Origin: Castellaniella sp049650445
Lineage (GTDB): Bacteria > Pseudomonadota > Gammaproteobacteria > Burkholderiales > Burkholderiaceae_B
NCBI RefSeq assembly: GCF_049650445.1
Contig: NZ_JBASAD010000034.1
Location: 23,135 to 87,134, forward strand
Direction: 5' to 3'
Length of the DNA: 64,000 bases
The notes under the pieces are model-generated. The model saw only the letters and a program-made list of their open reading frames with translations, was not told where the DNA came from and did not search any database. The position numbers and the translations under genes were made by a program. Shown here piece by piece: positions 50,597-57,707 of the stretch. The number at the start of each line of letters is the position of its first letter. The stretch's first letter is position 1.

Positions 50597-50625
50597 ATTC
50601 TACTGTGGGCCGCGGGCGCTGTCGA
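50597..50625 (-). promoter_or_regulatory. Sigma70-type promoter of trpGDC
   Basis: On the minus strand TCGACA (50625-50620), a 17-base spacer and TAGAAT (50602-50597) give a near-consensus promoter. It points to trpG and lies back to back with the lldR promoter. Confidence 0.65.
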
Positions 50626-50689
50626 GCGGGGTAAATACCGGGTGGCTGCAGCACCCGATTTTCCAGAGGAACCGTGCTGGATGGAATTT

Positions 50690-50700
50690 TGGTAATACCA
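50690..50700. promoter_or_regulatory. Upstream LldR operator candidate
   Basis: TGGTAATACCA is a perfect TGGT-N3-ACCA palindrome of the type bound by FadR/LldR-family GntR regulators. It lies 10 bases upstream of the -35 box of the lldR promoter. Confidence 0.65.
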
Positions 50701-50709
50701 TTTAAATCA

Positions 50710-50738
50710 TTGACCCACTGGGAGTGTGTCCATATAAT
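50710..50738 (+). promoter_or_regulatory. Sigma70-type promoter of lldR-lldD
   Basis: TTGACC, a 17-base spacer and TATAAT form a near-perfect promoter 60 bases before the lldR start, framed by two TGGT-N3-ACCA operators. Confidence 0.8.
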
Positions 50739-50766
50739 CCGGGGGTTCGTCCGAAAAGCGGACATA

Positions 50767-50777
50767 TGGTAAGACCA
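50767..50777. promoter_or_regulatory. Downstream LldR operator candidate
   Basis: TGGTAAGACCA repeats the TGGT-N3-ACCA pattern, 77 bases centre to centre from the upstream copy and just downstream of the expected transcription start. The paired layout resembles O1/O2 of the E. coli lld operon. Confidence 0.65.
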
Positions 50778-50797
50778 ATAAGGCGAACCCCCGCCCC

Positions 50798-51562
50798 ATG
50801 CGCCTTTCTGACCGACTCGCGGAACAGCTCCGGGCCCTGATCGACGAACAGGGCCTGCAGCCCGGCGACCGTCTGCCGGCCGAGCGCCGGCTGGCCGAAG
50901 CACTGGGTGCTTCACGGCCCTCGGTCCGCGAAGCCATCCGCCAGTTGGCCAGCCAGGGGCTGCTGCGCAGCCGGCAGGGCGGGGGCACCTACGTCCAGGC
51001 CCGTGAATCCGCCGCTGGGGACTGGCCCGACCGGCATCTGATGCGCCCGCTGGACGAACTGGTGTCCGACGACCCCGAATACCGCTACGACGTGCTGGAA
51101 GCCCGTCATGCCCTGGAGGGCGGCACTGCCTGGCATGCCGCCTTGCGCGCCACGGACCAGGATCGCCAGGCGATTCAGCGGTGTTTCGAGGAGATGCTGC
51201 ATTTTCAGGAGCAGGGGGACCCGGAACGGGCGGCGCAGGCCGACGTCCAGTTCCACCTGTCCATCGCCCAAGCGTCCCACAATGTGGTGCTGTTGCAGAT
51301 GATGCGTGGCGTGTTCGAATTGCTGCGCGTCACCGTGACCGAAAACCGCCAGCGCATGTACGTGGTCCGGCATACCCAGGATCAGTTGACGGCCCAGCAT
51401 CAGGCGCTGATGGACGCCATCCTGCGCGGTGACGCCGAGGCCGCCCGGGCCGCGGTCTGGCAGCATCTGGAATTCGTGCACGGTCATGTGCGCAAGTTTG
51501 ACGAAGACGAAGCGCGCCTCGCCCGTTTCTCCCGTTTGCCTCCTTTTACACTGACATCATGA
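50798..51562 (+). CDS. lldR: GntR/FadR-family regulator LldR
   Basis: The 254-residue protein has an N-terminal winged helix (L-Q-P-G-D-R-L-P-A-E-R-R-L-A-E-A-L-G-A-S-R-P-S-V-R-E-A-I) and a C-terminal FCD all-helical effector domain (D-V-L-E-A-R-H-A-L-E near residue 100, H-L-S-I-A-Q-A-S-H-N near 150, H-Q-A-L-M-D-A-I near 200). The metal/ligand His and Asp residues of FCD domains are present. Coupled by ATGA to lldD, it is almost certainly the lactate-responsive regulator of that gene, acting at the two flanking palindromes. Confidence 0.88.
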   Translation: MRLSDRLAEQLRALIDEQGLQPGDRLPAERRLAEALGASRPSVREAIRQLASQGLLRSRQGGGTYVQARESAAGDWPDRHLMRPLDELVSDDPEYRYDVLEARHALEGGTAWHAALRATDQDRQAIQRCFEEMLHFQEQGDPERAAQADVQFHLSIAQASHNVVLLQMMRGVFELLRVTVTENRQRMYVVRHTQDQLTAQHQALMDAILRGDAEAARAAVWQHLEFVHGHVRKFDEDEARLARFSRLPPFTLTS

Positions 51563-52695
51563 TCATTTCAGCCTCCACCGATTACCGCGAAGCCGCCCGG
51601 CGCCGCCTGCCTCCCTTCCTGTTCCATTACGGTGACGGCGGGGCGTACGCCGAATACACGCTGCAGCACAACGTCAGCGATCTGGCGGGCGTGGCGCTGC
51701 GCCAGCGGGTGCTGAACGACATGTCGCAACTGGACCTGTCCACGCGGCTGTTCGGCGAGACTCTGTCCATGCCGGTGGCCCTGGCGCCGGTGGGACTGAC
51801 GGGGATGTACGCGCGCCGGGGCGAGGTCCAGGTGGCGCGAGCGGCGGACCGCAAGGGCATCCCCTACACCATGTCCACCGTGTCGGTCTGCCCCATCGAA
51901 GAAGTCGCGCCCGAGATCAGCCGGCCCATGTGGTTCCAGCTCTACGTGCTGAAAGACCGGGGCTTCATGAAAAGCGTGCTGGAGCGCGCCCAGGCGGCCG
52001 GGGTGTCGACGCTGGTGTTCACCGTGGACATGCCGGTGCCGGGCGCCCGCTACCGCGATGCCCATGCGGGGATGAGCGGTCCGTACGCCGCTTTGCGCCG
52101 TTATGTCCAGGCCGTGCTGCATCCGCGCTGGGCCTGGGACGTGGGCCTGCTGGGCCGGCCGCATGACTTGGGCAATGTCTCCAGGTACCTGGGCAAGCCG
52201 ACCGGTCTGGAGGACTACATCGGCTGGCTGGGCACCAATTTCGACCCCTCGATCTCCTGGAAGGATCTGCAGTGGATCCGCGATTTCTGGAAGGGGCCGA
52301 TGATCATCAAGGGCATCCTGGACCCGGACGACGCGCGCGAGGCCGTGCGCTTCGGGGCCGATGGCATCGTGGTGTCCAACCACGGCGGGCGGCAACTGGA
52401 CGGTGTGCTGTCCACGGCCCGCGCCCTGCCGGCCATCGCCGACGCGGTCAAGGGCGACATCACGCTGCTGGCGGATTCGGGCGTACGCACCGGCCTGGAC
52501 GTGGTGCGCATGCTGGCGCTGGGCGCGGACACGGTGTTGCTGGGCCGCGCCTGGCTCTATGCCCTGGCGACGGACGGCCAGGCCGGGGTGGCGAATCTGC
52601 TGGACCTGATCGAGAAGGAAATGCGCGTGGCCATGACGCTGACCGGCGCGCGCACCATTGCCGACATCACGCGGGATTTGCTGGTGCGCGCCTGA
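51559..52695 (+). CDS. lldD: FMN-dependent L-lactate dehydrogenase
   Basis: The 378-residue membrane-associated flavoenzyme oxidises L-lactate to pyruvate and passes electrons to quinone. It begins M-I-I-S-A-S-T-D-Y-R-E-A-A-R-R-R-L-P-P-F-L like E. coli LldD, and has W-F-Q-L-Y-V near residue 128, K-G-I-L-D-P-D-D-A near 252, and the catalytic His with FMN-loop residues in V-V-S-N-H-G-G-R-Q-L-D. A C-terminal D-S-G-V-R-T-G-L-D-V binds the FMN phosphate. No lldP permease is adjacent. It converges on the autotransporter gene. Confidence 0.96.
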   Translation: MIISASTDYREAARRRLPPFLFHYGDGGAYAEYTLQHNVSDLAGVALRQRVLNDMSQLDLSTRLFGETLSMPVALAPVGLTGMYARRGEVQVARAADRKGIPYTMSTVSVCPIEEVAPEISRPMWFQLYVLKDRGFMKSVLERAQAAGVSTLVFTVDMPVPGARYRDAHAGMSGPYAALRRYVQAVLHPRWAWDVGLLGRPHDLGNVSRYLGKPTGLEDYIGWLGTNFDPSISWKDLQWIRDFWKGPMIIKGILDPDDAREAVRFGADGIVVSNHGGRQLDGVLSTARALPAIADAVKGDITLLADSGVRTGLDVVRMLALGADTVLLGRAWLYALATDGQAGVANLLDLIEKEMRVAMTLTGARTIADITRDLLVRA

Positions 52696-52714
52696 GCCTG
52701 CACGCGTTCAGCGT

Positions 52715-54202
52715 TCAGAATACCCACGTCAACTGGGCTGTTCCGCCAAAGCCCTGACGGATGCCGGTGTAGGCCTGCAGGCCCAGGCCCATGGTCAGCG
52801 GGCCGTCGGTCCGGGGCTTCAGATCGAAACCCAGCTCAAACACCCCGGTGTCGCCTTGCAGGCTGGGCGCGGGCGTGTCCCGGCCGTAGGCGGTGGCGCG
52901 GGCTTTGCCGCTGAACTCATGTTCCCAGGCGGCGCCCACATACGCAGTGACGTGTTCAGTGACGGCATGGTTCAGCCGCAGGCCCAGACGGGTGCGCAGA
53001 GAGTCCATCGCCTGAAATCCGTAGGGGGCGTCCGCGATCGTCACCGTGTTGCTGTTCAGGTGTGTCCAGAACCCTTTGGCGTACGCATCCAGAGAGGTGG
53101 CGTCGTCGAGCGGCAGCGCGTAGCCTGCGCCCAGATGGGCACCGACGTACAGGGTGGACGTGCCATAGGACGCGTCATCGCTGCCGATCATGTCGCTGCT
53201 TTCCCAGTCCGAGCCGATATGGCCGGCACGCAGCGAGCCCTCCGCATAAGGGCCGGCCTGCCCCTCATCCGCCCAGTCGCGGCGCAGCAGCACACCGCCG
53301 CCAAAGTAACTGCTCGTGCCGGAGCCCTGCACGGAGGGCTGGCCGGAGAAGTCGTTGTACGTGTCGTAGCTGCTGTAGCCGCCTTCCAGGAAGACGCCGG
53401 CCATCCAGTGGCCGGTGACTGCGGGATAGCGTCCGGCCACGCCGATCATCAGGTTCAGACTGTCTGCGTCGATGTGCGAACCGGCATGGTAGCGGGAGCC
53501 GTCTTCTGCGGTTGCGCCGAAGGTGGCGGTGCCGCTGACGCCGTCGGTGGCCGCCAGGGCGCGGGCCATGCCGGCGCCGCCGACCAGATCGCCGGCTTGC
53601 GAGACCAGGGCCATGGCGCTGGCGCGGCCTTCGGCGGGGGCTTTGGTGTGTTCCGGAGGGGGCTCGCGGTCCGGGTGGGCGCCGCCCTGCGGCGTGTTGT
53701 TCGGCAGATCGGGCGCGTCGCCGAGGATGATGTGATTGCCGGCGTCGCCGCCGACGAAGCTGCGGCCTCCCTCGTTATTCCCATGCAGGGATGCGTGCCC
53801 CCCGATCAGGACGGCGTTCCGGTAGCTGGTGCCGTGGAGGCGGTGGCTGCCATGGAGGTGTCCCTGGGCAGTGGCGGTGCTGCTGATCGTTCCGCCCGTT
53901 GTCGCGATGGACAGGGGCTCGCCGTCTGGGGCGCAGGCCCCCGGGGTGCCGTCGTCCGGAGCGTCGGTGCCGGCGGAGGCGTCAGGGCAGCGGGCGAAGT
54001 ACGAGCCGCCGCCCTCGTCACCGCCTGCGAGGGGTGAAGCCTGGGCTGGGAGGGGCGTCCATAGCAGAGCGCACAGGCCCAGAGCGTGGCACAGCGCCAG
54101 GGGAAGGAAGCGCTTCAAGGGGGGCTTCAAGGAGAAGGACGGTTGGAGCGGCCGAACCGCAGGGAACAAGAAAGTCGGCGCCGTGTTGCGCCGGATTATC
54201 AC
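52715..54202 (-). CDS. Autotransporter beta-domain protein with short passenger
   Basis: The 495-residue protein starts at GTG (54202) with an unusually long basic N-terminal region before the signal core (A-L-C-H-A-L-G-L-C-A-L-L-W-T-P-L-P-A-Q-A-S). The passenger of ~150 residues is Gly/His/Ser-rich with two Cys, followed by a helical linker and a ~290-residue autotransporter barrel ending A-Q-L-T-W-V-F (aromatic end). No protease or adhesin motif is recognised. A TTG about 30 codons in (L-K-R-F-L-P) is an alternative start. It lies inside the gap that splits trpE from trpG. Confidence 0.75.
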   Translation of the reverse strand: MIIRRNTAPTFLFPAVRPLQPSFSLKPPLKRFLPLALCHALGLCALLWTPLPAQASPLAGGDEGGGSYFARCPDASAGTDAPDDGTPGACAPDGEPLSIATTGGTISSTATAQGHLHGSHRLHGTSYRNAVLIGGHASLHGNNEGGRSFVGGDAGNHIILGDAPDLPNNTPQGGAHPDREPPPEHTKAPAEGRASAMALVSQAGDLVGGAGMARALAATDGVSGTATFGATAEDGSRYHAGSHIDADSLNLMIGVAGRYPAVTGHWMAGVFLEGGYSSYDTYNDFSGQPSVQGSGTSSYFGGGVLLRRDWADEGQAGPYAEGSLRAGHIGSDWESSDMIGSDDASYGTSTLYVGAHLGAGYALPLDDATSLDAYAKGFWTHLNSNTVTIADAPYGFQAMDSLRTRLGLRLNHAVTEHVTAYVGAAWEHEFSGKARATAYGRDTPAPSLQGDTGVFELGFDLKPRTDGPLTMGLGLQAYTGIRQGFGGTAQLTWVF

Positions 54203-54243
54203 ATGAAACGATTGGTTTCAGAATGGAAGGATCAACGCCACGC

Positions 54244-54277
54244 AAAACAAAACCGCGCAGTCTGCGGACTGCGCGGT
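54244..54277 (-). terminator. Intrinsic terminator after trpE
   Basis: CCGCGCAGTC and GACTGCGCGG form a perfect 10-bp stem with a 4-base loop; on the minus strand TTTTGTTTTG follows. It sits 32 bases after the trpE stop and so ends the trpE transcript before the autotransporter gene. Confidence 0.92.
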
Positions 54278-54308
54278 GAAGGGCTGCTGCTTTGGCCGAA
54301 GAGCGCCC

Positions 54309-55829
54309 TTAGATGGGTTCGTCCAGCCCGAACTGCACCTGTTCCGCCGCGCGCAGCAGGGCGCGGGCCTTGGCCTCGGTTTCCTGCCATTCCTTTTCGG
54401 GGTCCGAATCGGCGACGATGCCGGCGGCGGCCTGGACGTACAGCATGCCGTCGCGGACGATGCCGGTGCGGATGGCGATGGCCAGATCCATTTCACCGCC
54501 GTAGCTCATGTAGCCGGCGGCGCCGCCATAGATGCCCCGGCGCACCGGTTCCAGTTCGTCGATGATTTCCATGGCGCGGACTTTGGGCGCGCCGGTCAGC
54601 GTGCCGGCCGGGAAGGTCGCGCGCAGCACGTCGATGTTGCTCATGCCGTCGTTCAGTTCGCCGCGCACGTTGGAGACCAGATGCATGACGTGGGAATAGC
54701 GCTCGATGGCCATGGTGTCGGTGACTTCGACCGTCCCGGCCTTGGAGACGCGGCCGATGTCGTTGCGCGCCAGGTCGATGAGCATGACGTGTTCGGCGCG
54801 TTCCTTGGGGTCGGCCAGCAGTTCCTGTTCCAGGCGCAGGTCGTCGTCCTGGGTGGCGCCGCGCTTGCGCGTGCCGGCCAGGGGGCGGATGGTGACCATT
54901 TCGCGGGCGCGGCCGTCTTCGAATTCGCGGTCCTGGCGTACCAGGATCTCCGGCGAGGCGCCCACCACGTGGAAGGAGTCGAAGTTCCAGTAGTACATAT
55001 AGGGCGAGGGATTCAGGGACCGCAAGGCCCGGTATAGCGACAGCGGCGAGTCGCGGAAGGGCTTGGCGATCACCTGGCCGATCTGGACCTGCATCAGGTC
55101 GCCGGCGGCGATGTAGTCCTTGGCCTTGCGCACGGCGGCCAGGTAGTCGTCCTTCTTGAAGTCGCGCTCCATGGGCGTCTGCATGCTGGCGTAGGCATAG
55201 GGGATGACTACGGGCGTGCGCAGTTTTTCGCGCAGCGCCTTCAGGCGGCGGCGGGCCAGGGCATAGGCCTCGGGCTGCTGGGGATCGGCGTAGACGATCA
55301 GGTAGGTGCGGCCGGCCAGATTGTCGACGATGACCAGTTCGTCGACCTGCATCAGCATGATGTCGGGCGTGCCGGCTTGCTGGCCTGCGGGCCGGGGTTT
55401 GACGCACGGCCCCAGGCGCGGCTCGATGTGGCGCACGGTGTCGTAGCCGAAATAGCCCGCCAGTCCGCCGGCGAAGCGCGGCATGCCGGGGCGCATGGCG
55501 ACGCGGAAACGCTGCTGGAAGGACTCGATGAAGGCCAGCGGATCGCCTTCGTGGGTTTCCACGACCTGGCCGCGGGTGACGACTTCGGTGGTGGTGCCGG
55601 TGGCGCGGATCAGGGTCTTGGCAGGCAGGCCGATGAAGGAATAGCGGCCGAAGCGCTCGCCCCCCACCACCGATTCCAGCAGGCAGCTGTTGCGCCCCGC
55701 CTCCGGCCCTGCGTGGGCCAGCTTCAGGTAGATCGCCAGCGGCGTGTCCAGATCGGCGTAGGTTTCCGCGATCAGTGGGATCCGGTTGTAGCCTTGAGCG
55801 GCCAGTGCGTTGAATTCGATTTCCGTCAT
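54309..55829 (-). CDS. trpE: Anthranilate synthase component I
   Basis: The 506-residue chorismate-using enzyme makes anthranilate. The N-terminal feedback site L-L-E-S (in N-S-C-L-L-E-S-V) binds tryptophan. The catalytic C-terminal domain has I-R-P-L-A-G-T-R-K-R-G near residue 325, D-L-A-R-N-D-I-G-R-V near 375, H-L-V-S-N-V-R-G near 410 and G-A-P-K-V-R-A-M-E-I-I near 440. It is preceded by a Trp-rich leader peptide and attenuator and followed by a terminator, so it forms its own regulated unit with gph and rpe upstream. Confidence 0.98.
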   Translation of the reverse strand: MTEIEFNALAAQGYNRIPLIAETYADLDTPLAIYLKLAHAGPEAGRNSCLLESVVGGERFGRYSFIGLPAKTLIRATGTTTEVVTRGQVVETHEGDPLAFIESFQQRFRVAMRPGMPRFAGGLAGYFGYDTVRHIEPRLGPCVKPRPAGQQAGTPDIMLMQVDELVIVDNLAGRTYLIVYADPQQPEAYALARRRLKALREKLRTPVVIPYAYASMQTPMERDFKKDDYLAAVRKAKDYIAAGDLMQVQIGQVIAKPFRDSPLSLYRALRSLNPSPYMYYWNFDSFHVVGASPEILVRQDREFEDGRAREMVTIRPLAGTRKRGATQDDDLRLEQELLADPKERAEHVMLIDLARNDIGRVSKAGTVEVTDTMAIERYSHVMHLVSNVRGELNDGMSNIDVLRATFPAGTLTGAPKVRAMEIIDELEPVRRGIYGGAAGYMSYGGEMDLAIAIRTGIVRDGMLYVQAAAGIVADSDPEKEWQETEAKARALLRAAEQVQFGLDEPI

Positions 55830-55862
55830 GGTGGTCTCTGGGTGGGGATAGGGACCGGGACA

Positions 55863-55899
55863 GAAACAAAACAGCCCGGCCGATCAGGGGTCCGGGCTG
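55863..55899 (-). terminator. trpE attenuator terminator
   Basis: On the minus strand CAGCCCGG and CCGGGCTG pair over 8 bp around a 12-base loop and TTTTGTTTC follows. It stands between the leader peptide stop (55942) and trpE (55829), as expected of a transcription attenuator. Confidence 0.85.
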
Positions 55900-55941
55900 C
55901 GGGGGTGGGCGACGCGGAAAGGTCCGCGCGCCGAGTGACCG

Positions 55942-56016
55942 TTATGACCCGGAACGAAAACACCACCAGCGCCAATAGGCGCCAGCGGTGATCGGGTAAT
56001 AACGGATGATGTTCAT
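55942..56016 (-). CDS. trpL: trp operon leader peptide TrpL
   Basis: A 24-residue peptide containing A-Y-W-R-W-W-C-F, three Trp codons within four positions, precedes the trpE attenuator. The Trp region itself can fold (CTGGCGCC-TATT-GGCGCTGG), giving the first arm of an attenuation structure. Its ATG overlaps the gph stop (ATGA at 56016-56013), and it has no clear ribosome site, so translation may depend on coupling with gph. Stalling at the Trp codons would favour the antiterminator form and trpE transcription. Confidence 0.88.
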   Translation of the reverse strand: MNIIRYYPITAGAYWRWWCFRSGS

Positions 56017-56699
56017 GCGTGTTCGGTCTGTGAGGTCGCGTCGGCGGCCCACTGCGCGGCCTCGACGATGGAGGCCACTATAGCATCCACCGGCAGCTCC
56101 TGCACGGGCCGGCCTTCGTTGTAGCCGTAGGGCAGGGCCAGCACGCGCATGTCGGCGGCGTTGGCGGCCAGGGCGTCATTGATCGAGTCGCCGATGAACA
56201 GGGCCTGGGCGGGCGCGATGCCCAGCAGGTCGCAGGCGTGGAACAGCGGCATGGGGTCGGGTTTCTTGCGCGCGCAGGTATCACCGCAGACCACGGCGTC
56301 GAAATAGCCGTCCAGGCCCATCTGGCGCAGCAGCGGACCGGTGAATTCGGTGCCTTTGTTGGTGACCACGGCCAGACGGGCCCCTTGGTCGCGGAAGGCC
56401 TGCAGACCCGCCAGCACGCCGGGATACAGGCGGCTGCGTTGACCGTTCAGGGCACGGTAATGGTCCTGGAAACGGGCCAGGCCGCGCATGACCATGTCCA
56501 CGCTGGCGGGCTTGCTTTCGTGGCCCAGGGTGCGGATGACCAGTTGTTCCACGCCTTTGCCGACGTAGGTGGCGATGATGTCTTCGGTGATCGGTTCCAG
56601 GCCCATGTCCTGGCGCATGGCATTGGCAGCATCCGCCAGATCGGGGATGGTGTCCAGCAGAGTGCCGTCCAGATCGAACAGAATTCCGGAAAATTGCAT
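56013..56699 (-). CDS. gph: Phosphoglycolate phosphatase
   Basis: The 228-residue HAD hydrolase removes phosphate from 2-phosphoglycolate. Motif I is F-D-L-D-G-T-L-L-D-T, motif II V-V-T-N-K-G, and motif IV F-I-G-D-S-I-N-D; the helical cap after motif I fits the Gph group. The ATG at 56699 gives M-Q-F-S-G-I-L-F-D-L-D-G; longer starts are open but unlikely. The rpe-gph-trpE order is common in proteobacteria. Confidence 0.93.
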   Translation of the reverse strand: MQFSGILFDLDGTLLDTIPDLADAANAMRQDMGLEPITEDIIATYVGKGVEQLVIRTLGHESKPASVDMVMRGLARFQDHYRALNGQRSRLYPGVLAGLQAFRDQGARLAVVTNKGTEFTGPLLRQMGLDGYFDAVVCGDTCARKKPDPMPLFHACDLLGIAPAQALFIGDSINDALAANAADMRVLALPYGYNEGRPVQELPVDAIVASIVEAAQWAADATSQTEHA

Positions 56700-56914
56700 G
56701 ATGTCGCGTGCCGGGGAAAACGGCCGAACCGGATTGGCGGCCAGGTAAATCATAGGGTGCCGAAGCAGATGGAGACCAGACTGCCGGCGGCGGGCGTCAT
56801 CGTATCATTATCAGAGGGATGGGCCGTCCTGTTTTTGGTGACAAACCTTGAGTGGTCTGAACCGGTCGAACGGCGGTCTGGACGCTCTGGACCGCCTGAA
56901 CGGCACACGCCCGA

Positions 56915-57625
56915 TCAGCGCTGTGCCTGACGCCGGGCGTCGCCCTGGGCGATGCCGTCGCGCAAGGCGGCGATCACGCGAGGGTAGTCCGGTTGACCGA
57001 ACACGGCCGAGCCGGCCACGAAAGCATCGGCCCCGGCGGCGCGGATGTCGGCGATGTTGTTTGCCTTGACTCCGCCATCGACCTCCAGGTCGATCGCCTG
57101 GCCGCCTTCGGCGCGCCAGCGGTCGATGCGCGTGCGCGCCTGGGCGAGCTTTTCCAGCGTGTGGGGGATGAAGGACTGGCCGCCAAACCCCGGATTGACC
57201 GACATCAGCAGGACAAGATCCAGGCGTTCCATGACGTGGTCCATCCAGGCCAGCGGAGTGGCCGGGTTGAACACCAGGCCGGCGCGGCAGCCGTGGTCCC
57301 GGATCAGGGCCAGGGTGCGGTCGACGTGGCGCGAGGCGTCCGGATGGAAGCTGATGATGTCCGCTCCGGCTTTGGCGAAGGCGGGCACCAGTGCGTCAAC
57401 GGGCTCGACCATCAGGTGCACGTCGATAGGGGCCGTGGTGTGGGGGCGCAGGGCGGCGCACACCATGGGGCCCACGGTCAGGTTGGGGACGTAGTGATTG
57501 TCCATGACGTCGAGGTGGATCCAGTCGGCGCCGGCGGCCACGACGTTGACGACTTCCTCGCCCAGACGGGCGAAGTCGGCGGACAGCAGACTGGGGGCGA
57601 TGCGGGCGGCGGGCAGTGCGGTCAT
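56915..57625 (-). CDS. rpe: Ribulose-phosphate 3-epimerase
   Basis: The 236-residue TIM-barrel enzyme of the pentose phosphate pathway. Family residues visible: I-A-P-S-L-L-S-A-D-F-A near the N-terminus, I-H-L-D-V-M-D-N-H-Y-V-P-N near residue 36, D-V-H-L-M-V-E near 68, M-S-V-N-P-G-F-G-G-Q-S-F-I near 140 and L-E-V-D-G-G-V near 175. The metal-binding His and Asp residues are present. gph lies 215 bases downstream; that gap has no gene I can identify. Confidence 0.97.
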   Translation of the reverse strand: MTALPAARIAPSLLSADFARLGEEVVNVVAAGADWIHLDVMDNHYVPNLTVGPMVCAALRPHTTAPIDVHLMVEPVDALVPAFAKAGADIISFHPDASRHVDRTLALIRDHGCRAGLVFNPATPLAWMDHVMERLDLVLLMSVNPGFGGQSFIPHTLEKLAQARTRIDRWRAEGGQAIDLEVDGGVKANNIADIRAAGADAFVAGSAVFGQPDYPRVIAALRDGIAQGDARRQAQR

Positions 57626-57707
57626 GGCGAAAGAGGGTCCGGATATGTCATGATGACGGTTTGCAGTCTTTCATTTTAGTGCACCCCCGGGTGTCATTTC
57701 CGTGCGT

